Under the pieces are notes generated by a model. That model was given only the letters and a program-made list of their open reading frames with translations, was not told where the DNA came from and made no database searches. The position numbers and the translations under genes are program-made. DNA of 64,000 nucleotides from Taeniopygia guttata (lineage: Eukaryota > Chordata > Aves > Passeriformes > Estrildidae), in the NCBI RefSeq assembly GCF_048771995.1, contig NC_133027.1:6072001-6136000 (forward strand). The letters are read 5' to 3'. Positions 35,555-48,159 of this stretch are shown here, one piece after another; the stretch's first letter is position 1, and every line of letters starts with the position of its first letter.

Positions 35555-35919
35555 TGGGGGACCATGGCTATGACAACGCCCTGCCCAGCATGCACCCGTT
35601 CCTGGCCGCGCACGGTCCTGCCTTCCGGCGCGGCCACCGCCAGGGCAGCCTGGCCAACGTGGACATCTACCCCATGATGTGCCACGTGCTGGGGCTCGCC
35701 CCGCGGCCACACAACGGCACCTTCGCCAACACCAAGTGCCTGCTGGCTGACCAGTGGTGCGTCAGCGTCCCCGAGGCCATCGGCATCGTTATCGGGGTGT
35801 TCATGGTCCTGAGCACTTTCACCTGCATCATCATCATCTCCAAGAACAGAGTGGCTCCCTCCCGGCCCTTTGCCCGGCTCCAGTTACAGAGCGATGACGA
35901 CGATCCTTTGATTGGATAG
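35555..35919 (+). CDS. ENPP4: ENPP4 exon 4, last metal ligand, membrane anchor and tail
   Basis: 365 bp after a CCCGCTGCAG acceptor, to a TAG stop. It begins [18 protein letters not shown], supplying zinc ligand His335, and continues through [13 protein letters not shown] and an NGT glycosylation site. A hydrophobic span [19 protein letters not shown] forms the single transmembrane helix. The short cytosolic tail ends DDDDPLIG, an acidic cluster with Leu-Ile that is conserved in human ENPP4 and resembles an endosomal sorting signal. Third codon positions are strikingly GC-rich compared with exons 2 and 3. The tail places the catalytic domain outside the cell. Confidence 0.95.
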
Positions 35920-37025
35920 CGCGGGGCGAGCCGAGCCTCGCTTCCTACATTGTGGTTTCAGGAAAACAGTTTCAATTTGCACTGGATGGCATTCTTTGTT
36001 TGATGCACTTTATCTGTGTAAAATACTGTACAGCCAGACCCTGCTGATTTGTGTGACTAGTGTCAGATAAAAATATTTTCTTAACTAAACAGTAAACAGG
36101 TGGCTTTTTACTGGAAGAGATGCTTAACAAAATAAGGATGCTTAGTGTTTCATTCAAGCCTCTGAACACTTTCAGAATGAGACTCCAGAGTGTGACTAGC
36201 CAGGATACACAAAGTGAATTTTAAATTTGTAAATAATAATTGCTTTTTTGTATTAAATTAATATTGACTACTTTTAGTGTTCTTGCACCTGTGTGGGAAA
36301 GAAAAACTTTATTGAGAGTTAGGAGTTAGTTTTGTTTAGAGAGTATATTCTGGTGTGCCCTTAAATTTGGGGAAAGAAGATCCAAGACTTCTGTTTCTAC
36401 CCAAAGTTAGCAATGTGACAAGAAATTTTTGAGAAAGAAAATAGAAGCCATTGATTAAAGAAGTGGTGCATATCTCTTCTATTTTGAGCAATAAACTATG
36501 TGCAAGCACTTACATAAGCCTGGGCAGGTGGTTCTGACATTTCTGGATATGTTTCTCTGGATGACTTAGATCCACAGATCCAGCTGGGATGGCACTACTG
36601 CCTTATCTCAAGAAAGTCAGTTTAACCTGGGAGTCTTTGAATTACCCAGTTTCATCAGCTGTAGTGTAAAATCAATGCTCCTGAACTCTATCAAAAACTT
36701 TTCAGGAGTAAATTCTGCTGAAGGTGGTCTTGAGATAAAGGTGGTTCTGCCCTATGTACCAGCTCATAATTGCCTCTTGAAGGCTGTTGTGCTAAAAAGC
36801 AACAGCTGGAAGTTTGATGTGCATGTCATCAAGCAAGGATTTCAAACTCGTATTTTAAACCCTGGAAATTTAAAGGAAGAAGTTAGCAGGTCTTATCTCA
36901 AAAAATAAATTCTCTGTAATGCTTGAGGTACATAGATGCAAATTCCTGCTGAAGACCAGAGCTAACTGTTAATTGAAATTCTCGATTCTTTGTTAATGGT
37001 CATCTAGTAATTTGCAATAAATAAA
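35920..37025 (+). other. ENPP4: ENPP4 3' UTR with candidate poly(A) signals
   Basis: AT-rich sequence after the stop. AATAAA signals on the plus strand occur at 36490-36495 and as an overlapping pair at 37016-37025. Either could end the transcript. Open frames here are short and shadow-like. Confidence 0.6.
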
Positions 37026-39514
37026 CTGTTTGATTAAGAAAGCCTGAAATGGTACCTTATCTTTCAGTGAGATTAAATTGTTATTGCTAACCCAGAAAGA
37101 GTTCTACAGTTATCAAGTCCTCTTCCTACAAGTCTCATGGTTTTAAAAAATAAAATGTCAGAGGTATGCGGTAGCAATGGGGTTTCTCTTTCACAACTTC
37201 AGATTCATTGCAGTTTGGTGTTGGCCATAGCCATTTAATAATCCAGCAGGGTGGGAGCAGGAACTTTAGAGAGAAGGGGTTACTTTGAACTGCCCACTGT
37301 CAAAAAATAAACTTGAGTTTTACAAATGTGTGGAAGTTTTAGTAAGGTGTGTCTTCTCCTCTCGGGATTCCATTGTACTTGATTAAAAACACAATCCAAA
37401 ACCTAACTACTTCTGCTTTTTCTTTTTTTTTTTCAAACTACTAATTATTAATTACTAATGGTTTACTCTAAATTAATCTGAACTGGAAGGGTTCAGACTA
37501 ATTGAAAAAGGCTCAGGCTCCTTGAAAAATCTGTGCTGTTACTGACAGAGTACTGAATTTTAGCCTGTTGATATTCTAGAGCAGTAGCTGGACTGAACAC
37601 AGAGTCGCTTCCTCATCCTGCTATATTTAAAATAATCAATTACATGCACGAAGAGGTCAGGTTAATGAGTAACTACAAAGGGAATGTGTTGCAGGGTAGA
37701 ACCTAGGCTTAGATAAGCTGTAAAAGGGAGGATGATTGAATTCCTATGTTGGAGAGAGTTTTGTTAGGTTCTCTTAATTCTTCTAATGCAGAGCAGGGTC
37801 TGCAGAGGGTCAGTCAGAGAATTACTGGAGATGCTCTGCATCACCTGTGTTTGGAAAGGCTTGACTGAGTTTACCTTTCTGGCAAACATTCTGTCCTCTA
37901 ACTGTGAGTTTTGGGTTCTTTTCCAGAAGCTAAAATTGGTTAGGACAGTATTTTCTCCACTCTGTTCCTTCCCCCCAGCAGCTGTCACACAGCCTGTGGT
38001 CGATGTGCTCTCAGTTCCTCGTGCATCCCCTCCCAGGCAGGTGGCAAAGTTACCAGCAAGGCTTTGGTGACCAGAACTGTAAATGCTGATTAAAGCAGGA
38101 TAGCAGAACTCTGACCTGAAATAGGAATGTTGCTACAGCTCAGGAAATCAAGGTCTAAATGCATTTCTCCTCCTAGCTCCAAGGCAGCCCCTTCTGATGA
38201 GAACTGCCACAGGCGCTGAGCTGCTGTGAAACCAGCGAGAGGCTGTGTCTGGTGGGAATCCTTATCACCCTCTGTTCCTCCTCCCTTTAGCAGGAAGATG
38301 AGGCAGTGCTACTGTGGAAAGGGTTTGAAGAGGAAATTAAGTGTTAAGTAAGATAAACTATATTCCAGTTGCACTGCTGATTATTTTCATTTCCAAAGAT
38401 GTGGTGTGGTCTGTAAAGGTGCTGAGTGTTCTTCCTGGCACAAAGGGTTTCAGAGTACCTCTTGTGCATCCAGTTTCATACAGATCATGTACAAATCAAG
38501 AGAATCTAGAAAAAAAATCTGTCTTTAAGACATGCAATTTATTTAAGGATTATAATTTTTAACAACAGAGCCTTAGACATGACAAAACATTTCCACTGCC
38601 TCATTCTGGTTTGTGTGAAGTACTTCTCATGAAAGCCAGTGGCTGATTTCCTTTTGAGCAGCCAGTTCAGAATAAGAACAGCAAAGCTGTGGTTTGTGCT
38701 TCCTCAAGGCTGCGATAAAGGGACAGTAGTTTGTGACAACATTTCATGACTTGCTAAATAGACACAACTCAGCAATGGTCACACAGGGCAGGATAATTCA
38801 CGGGAAGTCCCTAACCCTTAACTGGCTTTGCAGTTTAGAGAGGAATAGGGGTATTTAGTGACATTTCCCAGCACTGAAGGCAGATGTTTTGTTACACTGA
38901 CTGCCTCCATACAGGAGCTCTCCACACTGGGTACAGCAGCCCTGAACAAACCCCTCTGGCATTCTGTGCTTTTTGGGCATTGGCATCACAGAAACAGTTC
39001 CAGAATTAAGCTGATTTCACCTGACTACAGCTCTGAAACACTGCTTTCAGTAACTTGCTGCCTACACATTGCCTGTGAAAATAAACCAACTTTGTGTAGC
39101 TCCAAGGACCAGACCACAGGGACAGATGTTTGCTGTAACATGCATGGTAGCATCTTTTATTGAAAAAAAAACAGTATTAGAGGTTTGTTAATAGGATTCA
39201 GATTAGGATTTCATTATGGAAAGGCTGATACCACTACTGAATTTATAATTTTCATGTGCTTGCAACAATTTTTGTAGTTTACTATCTAATAAATGCTTAT
39301 ATCACCTTTATTACTGTAGGGCAAACATGCCATGAAAGTTTTATACAGCAACACAGATATGGCCAATACAGCATCCATGGAATTATTTAAGCAGGGAAGA
39401 AGACTGGGAAGTAAGCCTGTTAAATTTCCATTTTACAGAATGGGACCCAACCACTGCACATTTGTCCTTCTCCCACATGAAGTCAAGACTGTGCTGTTCA
39501 CACTTCTGACAGAG

Positions 39515-39592
39515 GTCAGGGGAGCAGGGGGCTTGAAATGAGCTGATCTTTAAAGTCCCCTCCAACCCAAACTATTCTATGATTGTATGAAA
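39515..39592 (+). mobile_element. CR1 LINE 3'-tail fragment
   Basis: 'gatctttaaagtcccctcc' and 'aacccaaactattctatga' form the typical CR1 3' tail in plus orientation. It is strongly 5'-truncated. Confidence 0.75.
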
Positions 39593-39639
39593 AGTCAGTT
39601 TGCACATCATTTCATCTTACAACAGACTTGGCATTCTGG

Positions 39640-39702
39640 GTTAATGGTTGGACTGGATGATCTTAAAGGTCTTTTCCAACCTAAGTGATTTAATGAATCT
39701 GA
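39640..39702 (+). mobile_element. Second CR1 LINE 3'-tail fragment
   Basis: 'ggttggactggatgatctta' and 'aaggtcttttccaacct' form another CR1 3' tail in plus orientation, about 50 bp from the first. The two are probably separate insertions or a broken pair. Confidence 0.75.
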
Positions 39703-42021
39703 TTTTTCTGCTTTTTAATTTTTTTTGAGACTGTATTTCTTGTAGCAGTATTCCTGCACCTCTTGACCAAGAAAGTCTGGAAGATTTTTTTTATTTTTAG
39801 TAAAAGAAACTGGATTCCCCCTATTGGTAACTGATAGCAGTTTTTTCCATACACGGCAGCAAGGTGGGAAACAAGTCTGTTATATAAGAGCTGTGACCTA
39901 AAATTCCAAACTTCTATCACACTTCCAGTTATTTTTAACAAAGGCATACACTTTGCAGAGTCCAAAGAATAGCTGGGATGCATACAAGTTGAAACCATTC
40001 TCCCCCAGTCATCTCCCCCCAGTCCAAGTTTATTTTCCAGAAGTGTTTTCAATGAAGCCAGCACTCCCATGCTTGACAGCATTATAGCAAAGATTTCTTT
40101 TAACCTCTGCATTTCCAAACAAGAAGAAACAAAGAAAACATTTGAACATCTTTATGCTCAACAGGTCAGTAATGAAACATATCATGCATCATTCTTGGTT
40201 TCCAAGTTTAAGTTACAAGCAGTACACAGTGTACTTAAATTCTCTTTCCAATAAACTTGTTTGTACAATCACAGAAAGTATCACAAAAACCAAATCCCAC
40301 ATCCCCCCCCACCCAAAAAGGTTTCTGACAAAATATCACATCAGAAAAAAAGTTGCTACTTTTCTCGAGTGGCATCATCTGTGCTTTCAATTTCATTATG
40401 CTCACACCCAGTAACTTAAAACAGTTGGGCAAATGTCCTAACAAGGAACTACCCAAGAGGTACCTGCAAATACACCTAAGAATAAAAGAAATGTTTGACC
40501 CTAATCTGAAATACCCAAATGCTACAAGATTCCCTTCATTTTGTTTTACAAAGTTTTATTTTGCCCTCCTCAAAGAAGGGCCTCACAGTGCAATACAGAA
40601 CAATGACATCAACAATTCTCATGTTCCTGTGCCCAGCCTATTCGATACTATTGTTACCCAACCCTTTGTTGGGGCAAACTACTGCTCTATCCTTGTTGCC
40701 TATTTGGGCAGGTAAATCATAGTCCCAAATGGCTGATCAACACTGACAAACTTCACCCCCTCCTTAAAATCAAGGGTCACTGTGGCTGATGATAGAACTA
40801 CACTTGCCACAATTAAAGTGAGGTTTAAGGAAAAGCTCTGAGATTACAACCCAGTTATTGTTACATCTGCCACGACCACTGCAATTAAATTACTGCCGCA
40901 AGAAGAATTTCTACTAAAGCAACATGTTCCGAAGTGCAGAAGCTAGAGGTGATGGTTATGGCATTGTTATGACAATTGTCACTGTTACTGTCTTATCACA
41001 AGCCTGCGGATATTCCTTTAAACACGCCATACGTTTGTGCTACAATTCATTTCTAAGCTGCAAATAAGCAAGAAAAGGTGGACTCTGCATCAGTTTGCTG
41101 TGTGCCATCCACTTTTTGGAAGGTGGGTAGGGAAGGAATTAGTAACAACTCAGAGGTTTGGGGTTTTCTGCTCAGACTTCCCTGGTCTCTGAAAACTGCT
41201 GTGAACACGTTACTGGTGTCGTGGCTCAGCTGGAGCCTCTGCAGCACTCAGATTTACCTGTGCCAGCCAATTCAACTTCAGGCACAGCTAAGGGCCAGCT
41301 GCACTAAGAATCAGCCTTACAGACCTTTTCCTTCAGTGTTTTCTTAAGAAAATGGCAATGCAGGAAATCAAGGCAGTTCACAGCACAGTAACAGCATAGA
41401 GTCAGCTGGAAATCACAGGATTTCACAGACATTCCCCAAATCTGGGGGCCGTCTTCCAACAGACCTGCATTTTTCCTGCCTTCTTAAAGCTACTAAACAG
41501 TTGGGCTATTTCATTGCCTTCCCTCTGAAGCGTTCACTGCACCCAAATGTGGCCTCTGAAAATATCCACATCTGTCTGCAAGACAGCTTGCTGCTAAGCA
41601 AGTGTCCCTGCCATCGAAGAGGAACACAACAGATCTTTATTAAGTCTGGAATTTAGCCCAGAAAAAGGAATTTTGTATCCCAACCCTCCCCTTGCAGTAC
41701 TGACTGTCATGCCTTTGCACATCCAAAGCCCAGGTGCTCCCATCCTTGCCTTCTGCTGGGGGCTGTGGATAAAGACATAGATTGCATTTAAAAATACCTA
41801 GGCTGCTATTTCTGCACTGATTTTGAAAGTTTCTTTCTCCTTCAGGCATTGTACTCAGCAACAAAGTGCTGAGAAATACTATCATCTCACAGGGAGAAGG
41901 GGAGAAGTCTGACAATAGACAACTTTCCTCACTTCAGAACGTTTTTCATACAAACTTTAGTCAGCGGATTCTCACCATTTAAGTGAGCTCACAAAAAAAC
42001 TCACAGCTACACTAGGCAAGA

Positions 42022-43227
42022 TTTATTGCCACATACAAAAGAATGAGAATATGTACCTTTGTTGAGTCAGAATTAATATTTTTCCCTGACAGAGGTTATC
42101 CTCTGGAAGAATAAACTCCAGTCTTACACTTTTTTTTTTTATTAGTAAAGTGTGCTTTTTCAGATTTACGAACATATATGGCTTGAGATTTATACAGCTG
42201 CCCCTTAAACTGCATGTGTTGTCCTGATCATCCCATTCCAAAGGCCCACCCAGACAGAACAGATAAAGCACAAGACAAAGTCAAACTCAGAATCTCCACT
42301 AGCAGACCAGAGACAAGCCTGACAACACTCTGAAACCAGCCTAAGCATCCTTGTTCCTTAACTTATTCACCTCCCTTAGCACCACAGAAATAGAAAATAT
42401 TCCATTTGGATATACAGGTGTGGTGCTTGTACGTGTCTTTATCCTGCCAGCTGCATGGAACTCCTCGAAAATTTAGTGCAGTGCACAGGAAACAGAAAAA
42501 AGACCTACATTTACCTGAAATCCTATCTAAAGTGGTAAAAACCTATATTTACTTAAGAACATTTTTAAAATATTAAGAATCAAGCAGTTTAATACTGACT
42601 GCTAAAGGCAATACCACTTAAGATTTGTATTTTGGGGCTACAGCGAACACAGCAATTTGAAGAAATATATGTAACTTGAAACTTAAGACACCTAGCACTG
42701 CATGAGCCAGCTGAATGTTTTTTCCTGCATGATTTAACCCACCAAGTTATCTGTAATGGTGATCCATGCAAAAGCTTCCTTGGGTAGGGAAAAAAAATAC
42801 TAACGAAGAAGTTTAGTACCATTCAGTGACTTGTTAAAATCAAAGAGACTCAAAAAAACCCTCAAAGAAAAAAACAAAAAAGAGGGTGAGTAATGAAATC
42901 ACCATTTAATAGTCTGTGAAGTGCACCCCAGTTGATATTATTTCCCTAAAAATAGCCATAATAAGGTATTTGAGATCTGTTGTCACTACAGGTCTACATA
43001 CACAAAGAGCTTCCCAGGTTTACCCAGGATATCTTCAAGCCCTGGAAGATGAAGTGGCTGCAGTGTGAAACAGGAACATGCTCTCTCTCCATCCCTGGTC
43101 TGTACATGCCCAATGGACCAGCATCCATCTCCTTCACTCCGTATATTCATGCTAATCCACCTCCATTGTTTATTTTCTTTGTATAGGCTTATTTTAAGCC
43201 TCAAACAGGAAATAATCCCAGGTGTTA
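42022..43227 (-). other. ENPP5: ENPP5 3' UTR with candidate poly(A) signals
   Basis: This is sequence after the ENPP5 stop on the minus strand. AATAAA signals lie at 43169-43174 (very close to the stop), 42022-42027 (a good GCAATAAATC context) and 41636-41641 beyond. I chose 42022 as the likely end; the true site is uncertain. Confidence 0.5.
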
Positions 43228-43598
43228 TTAATCTTGCAGCAGTGGCTGGGCAACTTCAGTGTGTCGGATTTGCATGGAATTTGCTTGGGCAAGGACAAAA
43301 TGCTTAACAAAAACTGCAGTAAAAACCAAAACAAGCAAGCTGCCCAGGAAGACTCCTATCACAGTGGAGTAGGAATCTGCTCGACGGGCTCCAGGAACTT
43401 TCTCAGCAAGTATATCCTTCACAGCATTGAAGGAACCATTGTTGGGCAGTGGGTTGATGCCAAGCAGATGGCACAGTAAGGGGTACAAGTCCGTAGCATT
43501 CATGAATTGTTTGGTGGCATTCTTTCTGAAAGCAGGCCCAACTGCCAAAAAAATGGGATGCATGTCTGGTACAGTGTTGTCATATCCATGATTACCAA
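43228..43598 (-). CDS. ENPP5: ENPP5 exon 4, last metal ligand, membrane anchor and tail
   Basis: 371 bp on the minus strand after a TATTTCTAG acceptor, ending TAA. It begins F-GNHGYDNTVPDMHPIFLA, giving zinc ligand His337, then NATDLYPLLCHLLG and two N-glycosylation sites (NAT, NGS). The hydrophobic span TVIGVFLGSLLVLVFTAVF is the transmembrane helix. The tail ends TEVAQPLLQD, close to human AEIAQPLLQA with its dileucine. The linker before the helix is about 20 residues shorter than in human ENPP5, which explains 456 residues against 477. The joining codon gives Phe where human has Leu. Confidence 0.95.
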
Positions 43599-44926
43599 CT
43601 AGAAATAAAAGATAGATAAAGGTCAATATTCCAAAGTTGCAAAAGAAGCATTGAACATTTTCCTAGAATTAGCAGAATGCAAAAAAGGCACAGCCATCCT
43701 TAGAGAGGATTGTTTTGATTGGCTGCACAAATGTCTCCTAGCAATGCAAAGTCTCAGAACTACAAAGAAAAAATACCTAAAAAACCCACAACAGAGAACA
43801 CTATTTAACAAAGAAGAGGAAAAAAAGTGAGCTCATATGGCACTAACAGCATTGTCAATGGCATACTGTGTACACCCACACTTCCTTGATTTTCCTCAAG
43901 GAAAAACTCCAACTTTGCAACTGGTCCAGATCTCTTAGAGAAAAATAAAAAAAACCACGTAGAGTCAGACTGTCCATGTGACTCCAAGGAGACACTCTGA
44001 CATTTTGTCCAATCTTGTGCACCATCAAGTCCTCAACAAGGAAGAACTCACTGGTGGGTGTCCAGTGCCCATTCCTGACAGGGGCATTAAAAACTGGGAA
44101 CATGTCAAACACACAGGCACAAGAAGGTACTCTCAGCAGTTACTGAAAATCGTGTTAAGTCTTGCTGATAACACTCTTCAGGTTCATAACCAGAAGCAAA
44201 GTTCAAAAGGTTTTCATTTAGAAAAGAAGAAAAAAGAACTGACCATATAACACCTGTATTTTAGGTTACCAAGAAGTTACAGTTCACTGTCTCCATGCTA
44301 CCTGTAATAGATCTCAAAACTGTGAGGTGAGGAACTTGAAAGTGTTGGGGGTTTTATTCCTCCAAATCATCTAGAATGCATTTTTTTCCTCCAAGGCAAA
44401 TGAAAATTGCTGGTGTGCAGTAACACAATATCCAGAGACTCTTTGTAACAATAGAACCAGGTTACTCTAAGTGTAGCATCCAGACAAGCTGAGAACTTTC
44501 AGAAAATGTTCTTGTATTTTCAAACCCAACTCTTCTCCAGTAAATAAAACACAATAAAACAAACCTATTCACTCTCCACTCAACACATTCAGTCACAACT
44601 TTGGTTTTTAATCTCTCAGGAAGTGCTTGTTGGTTTGCTACATCCTGAAAGACCTCAAGTATGGAGCCACTAAAACATGTGATTGATCTTATCTCAGTAC
44701 GTTTAATATTTAAGAAACAGTAAGTTCAGATCCTCCTCTCCAAACAGTAGGCTGCTTCCCATCCCATCAGGGGAAAAAATATAAATTTCACACACTTTAG
44801 TTTGCCCTCCCAGCTTTAAAAAAAAATTAAAAATGAACATTGGTTGCTGATACTAGGAGATAAAGTACCACATAAGGTCACTGCCTTGAAAGATATAGCA
44901 AAACACTATAAAGACAGAATACTTAC

Positions 44927-45103
44927 ATAGAAAACCATCAGTCTTGTTATGTACAATTTCCCATCCTTTATCAGCCACTGCTAAGATGGGCTGAATTTTC
45001 CTGTTGTGTTTGTAATGAAATCTATCTGGAATCTGCTCCTTTTTATATACAGTCATGTTGGGATGAGCATTGGCCAAAGCTTCAAATACTTCATTCAGTT
45101 TGC
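44927..45103 (-). CDS. ENPP5: ENPP5 exon 3
   Basis: 177 bp on the minus strand between a TTTGTTTGAAG acceptor and a CTAT|GTAAGT donor. It encodes KLNEVFEALANAHPNMTVYK, PDRFHYKHNRKIQPI and LAVADKGWEIVHNKTDGFL. It aligns along its length with human ENPP5 (KFDEVYEALTHAHPNLTVYK). Phases match both neighbours, and the NMT and NKT glycosylation sites are kept. Confidence 0.95.
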
Positions 45104-48100
45104 CTTCAAACAAACAAAAGAAACAAAAGACAAAAATTAAACATACCAGTGTGTCTGCTGAACTCATCAGTGGTTAAAATACAGCTGAAAGAAGAGGGCA
45201 AAATGCACTTCCCATAAATGAATTCTAACTGTAAGAGACAACAGTGTGTGCAGAGAAGTTCCTGTGAGAAATTCAGAGCCTCAGTCATGGTAAGATCCCC
45301 TCAGCACCAGACTTCACAGCCTGTTCCCAAGCAATAACTGCCTTGCTAATTTTAGACAAAAATTCCTCATTTCAGTTATCAGAAAGCTTCTCACAGGAAT
45401 GAGAAAGCATTCAGTTGTCTCCTGGAAAAGGAACCAAACCTTCCTAGCTTTATGCAGTGCCTGAAAGCAAGAAGACACCTCCTAAACCTGTTTGTGAGGT
45501 AGTGGCTGCATTCAGGCCAAATACTGTCACCTGGCTGTAACAACAAGTGACACTTTAAATCTATTTTAAAGCACTTTGCTGTTTTCCTTTATTATTCAAT
45601 AACACCCAAGAGCATGAGCTACTCCTCTGTATTCCCAATGCTTGCTCTTTCCCCTCCCTAGTCAAGTGAGCACAAACCCTCAAGAGCTCTACTGACATTG
45701 AATAATTAGGCATTTTCCACCTCCAATTCTTTATTTGCTTATTTCCAGATTCTGAGTTTGCCTTTCCAGTAAAAGCCACGGAAGAGCCACAATCCATTGG
45801 TCAATCTGGCTGGAACACCAGAGCACAGAATGGAGGAACCAGAACAAACAGCCGGGAACACAAAATCAAGTGCAGGAATTGACATCTGACCAAATTTCTT
45901 CATTCCCCACCTCCACTTAAGGCCAGATTCCATGAGAGCCATGGAGTGCACACAACAGACTCCTGTGACACACCAAATCTCTCAGCTCTGTGATTAAGGT
46001 AAGTATTTGTGTGATACAAGCAGCTGAATGCACTGTGTGTCTGCAGGCCCCTTTCAGACTGCCATTTCCAGTATCCATGGAGTTTTGAATGGATATCAGT
46101 GAAAAATGTTTAGAAGAAAGTGTGAAATGTTTCTAAAGAATCCATCTTATTTTTCCCCTTCAGTTCCTAGAATCCAGTATAGAAATTCTGAAAGAAAATG
46201 CATTAATATGTCCATTCTAAAGGAAACAGATTAATGTTTCTTATCTCATACTGGCACCAAAAAAAAAAATCACTAAATTAAACAAAACAAGGGTCAAGAT
46301 GAGACAGCAAAAGCGAAGGTATCTGAGATAGTTACAGCAACAAGAAGAGGGACTCTAATGCAGCATTTCTAGGACTATATTAGTAAAAAAATTAATTTTG
46401 CTATGCCAGCTTTCTATATGGGATGGCAGGGAGAGGAAGTCCCAAACATAGCAAACTTGATTTTATCCTAATTATTTGATTTAATATATTTATATTAAAT
46501 GCAAGAAAAAGGCCAGCATCACCAGCTGTGGTACAGGTACCATTTTTGTAAACATCTAATTACTTCCCCACACACACTAATACACCAGAATGGTTAAATA
46601 ATGGCTTTAATCCATCTCTTGGGGAAGCAATAGATAGCCAAAAAGTTAAAAGAAATTGCTCCATTTTTAAGCATTCAAACATTTTCTCAATCTCACTAAA
46701 TTGTACCATTCCCTTGGTTTAAGAAAAACAAACTGAATAGCAGGAGAAGAATCAGTTATATACTTAAGCACATATTAGCTCATACCTGAACTGACAGTGA
46801 AACTCACTGTTTATAATAAAAATAACATCTGGTACCACTAAAGGAAAGAATTTTAGCTGCGCTCAAAACTAATTCTTATTTATTGGTAGTGTAATAAATA
46901 CCTCAATCTCTGGGCAAAATCAAATCCAAGCTGTTTCTGAAATCCACTGAAATGGCTTTTTTACTATTCTATCATCTAATTGTAGCAAAGATACTGTTTC
47001 TTTTTAGCATTTAGCAGACAGGAGAATCAAGTTACACATCTTAAAGTTCTCCTTTACTGCATTAGGGGGGTGTCAGCACTGAAGTTTACTTCTACAGCTT
47101 CTTTATTTACTAATGAGAACATCTTGGGCAACCTGTTTGCCTCTGTGGGGATGAAGCTTCCAAACTTGCCTCTTTTATCACCACAGAGAGAAACAGCACC
47201 CAGCTACAGGGCCTGAGTGTGCTCAGGCAGCAGAGACCTCAGTTTGGACATACACTTTAATCTGGAGTGGTCTTCAAATTATAAATGACAAGACACATTT
47301 GTTCATATTTGAATTAAGTGACTTACAGGTCACTTAATTCTGCAAAATACTCTCCCTGCTTAGGCATTAGAGTGCTATCTATCCATTACTGATGCAATGT
47401 TACAGAATTCTTAAAAAACATCTTTCCAGAAGGCTGCCTTGAAATTCAACTTCCAAATTAGCACCTTTTTTGTGTGTGGGCAGGGGTGTTATTTTCCATG
47501 TTTACACTTCTGCACCAGGTAGTTTACAGTACTTGATTATCAAAATAAAAAGCAGATGCATTAGTGACACTAAATATACACCTGGCACCTCAGCAACCCT
47601 TAGGTGACTGCAACCAGATTTCAGATTTTGATTCCAACATTGTTCTTGCCCATCTTTATCTCAGTAAAAATGGTAAGAATATAACTGACTGGCTGTCCAG
47701 CATGACGGGGGGAAAAACTCAAGTGAACTACAATAGCTGGCAGCCAATCAAATAGCCAAGACAGATCCCCATCTGTTCTCAGTTTACTGTTTGAGTTAGA
47801 AATATAATTCTTCCACTATGGCTCCAGCATCTTGATGAAAGGCAAGATATGTAACATTCAGGTGTTATCTATCTAGAGCACCATTCAGCCTTGGCACTGC
47901 CATTAGATTATCTTACTTTGCAAAAGGACTAAAGAATCCTTGGCAATATTAGTCAACAGCAAACAGATTTGCTCCCTTTTCTTTTCTGAAAGTTCATCCA
48001 GGCTTTTGACAGAGCCCACAAAAACAACAAAGGGATCCTGCAAGTACTCCTTGTTCAAGGCTGATGTCCTACTGCCACCAGTGCTGCTACCACCAGCTCA

Positions 48101-48159
48101 GTCTATAAAGTTTGGATACTCAAGCTCCTCTTCAGGAACATTACTGTTGTAGCTCCTAC
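45104..48159 (-). other. ENPP5: ENPP5 intron 2
   Basis: No exon or recognisable mobile element. A perfect 12-bp-arm inverted repeat lies at 47311-47340. Open frames are short and without recognised homology. Confidence 0.6.
47311..47340. repeat. Perfect inverted repeat, 12-bp arms, 6-nt loop
   Basis: Arms gaattaagtgac (47311-47322) and gtcacttaattc (47329-47340) are exact reverse complements around ttacag. It lies in ENPP5 intron 2. The arms contain the TTAAGTG/CACTTAA core that NK2-type homeodomain proteins bind, which is a possible but unproven role. Confidence 0.92.

Larger units (their letters stand above)
37026..42021. other. Intergenic DNA between convergent ENPP4 and ENPP5
   Basis: ENPP4 and ENPP5 point toward each other here. 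Minus-strand AATAAA signals at 41636-41641 and 39156-39161 leave open that a long ENPP5 3' UTR reaches into it. The 142-codon minus-strand frame at 39690-40118 shows no recognised domain. Two CR1 tails lie at 39515-39702. I see no other gene. Confidence 0.5.

Noticed and set aside
39690-40118. 142-codon open frame on the minus strand between ENPP4 and ENPP5
   Set aside because: No homology recognised; it lies in intergenic or distal 3' UTR DNA and has a lysine-rich end made by A-runs.
43855-44112. Frame on the minus strand in ENPP5 intron 3 with a fairly protein-like composition
   Set aside because: It does not match any part of ENPP5 or a family I recognise, has no clear splice sites, and has no start context that suggests a gene.
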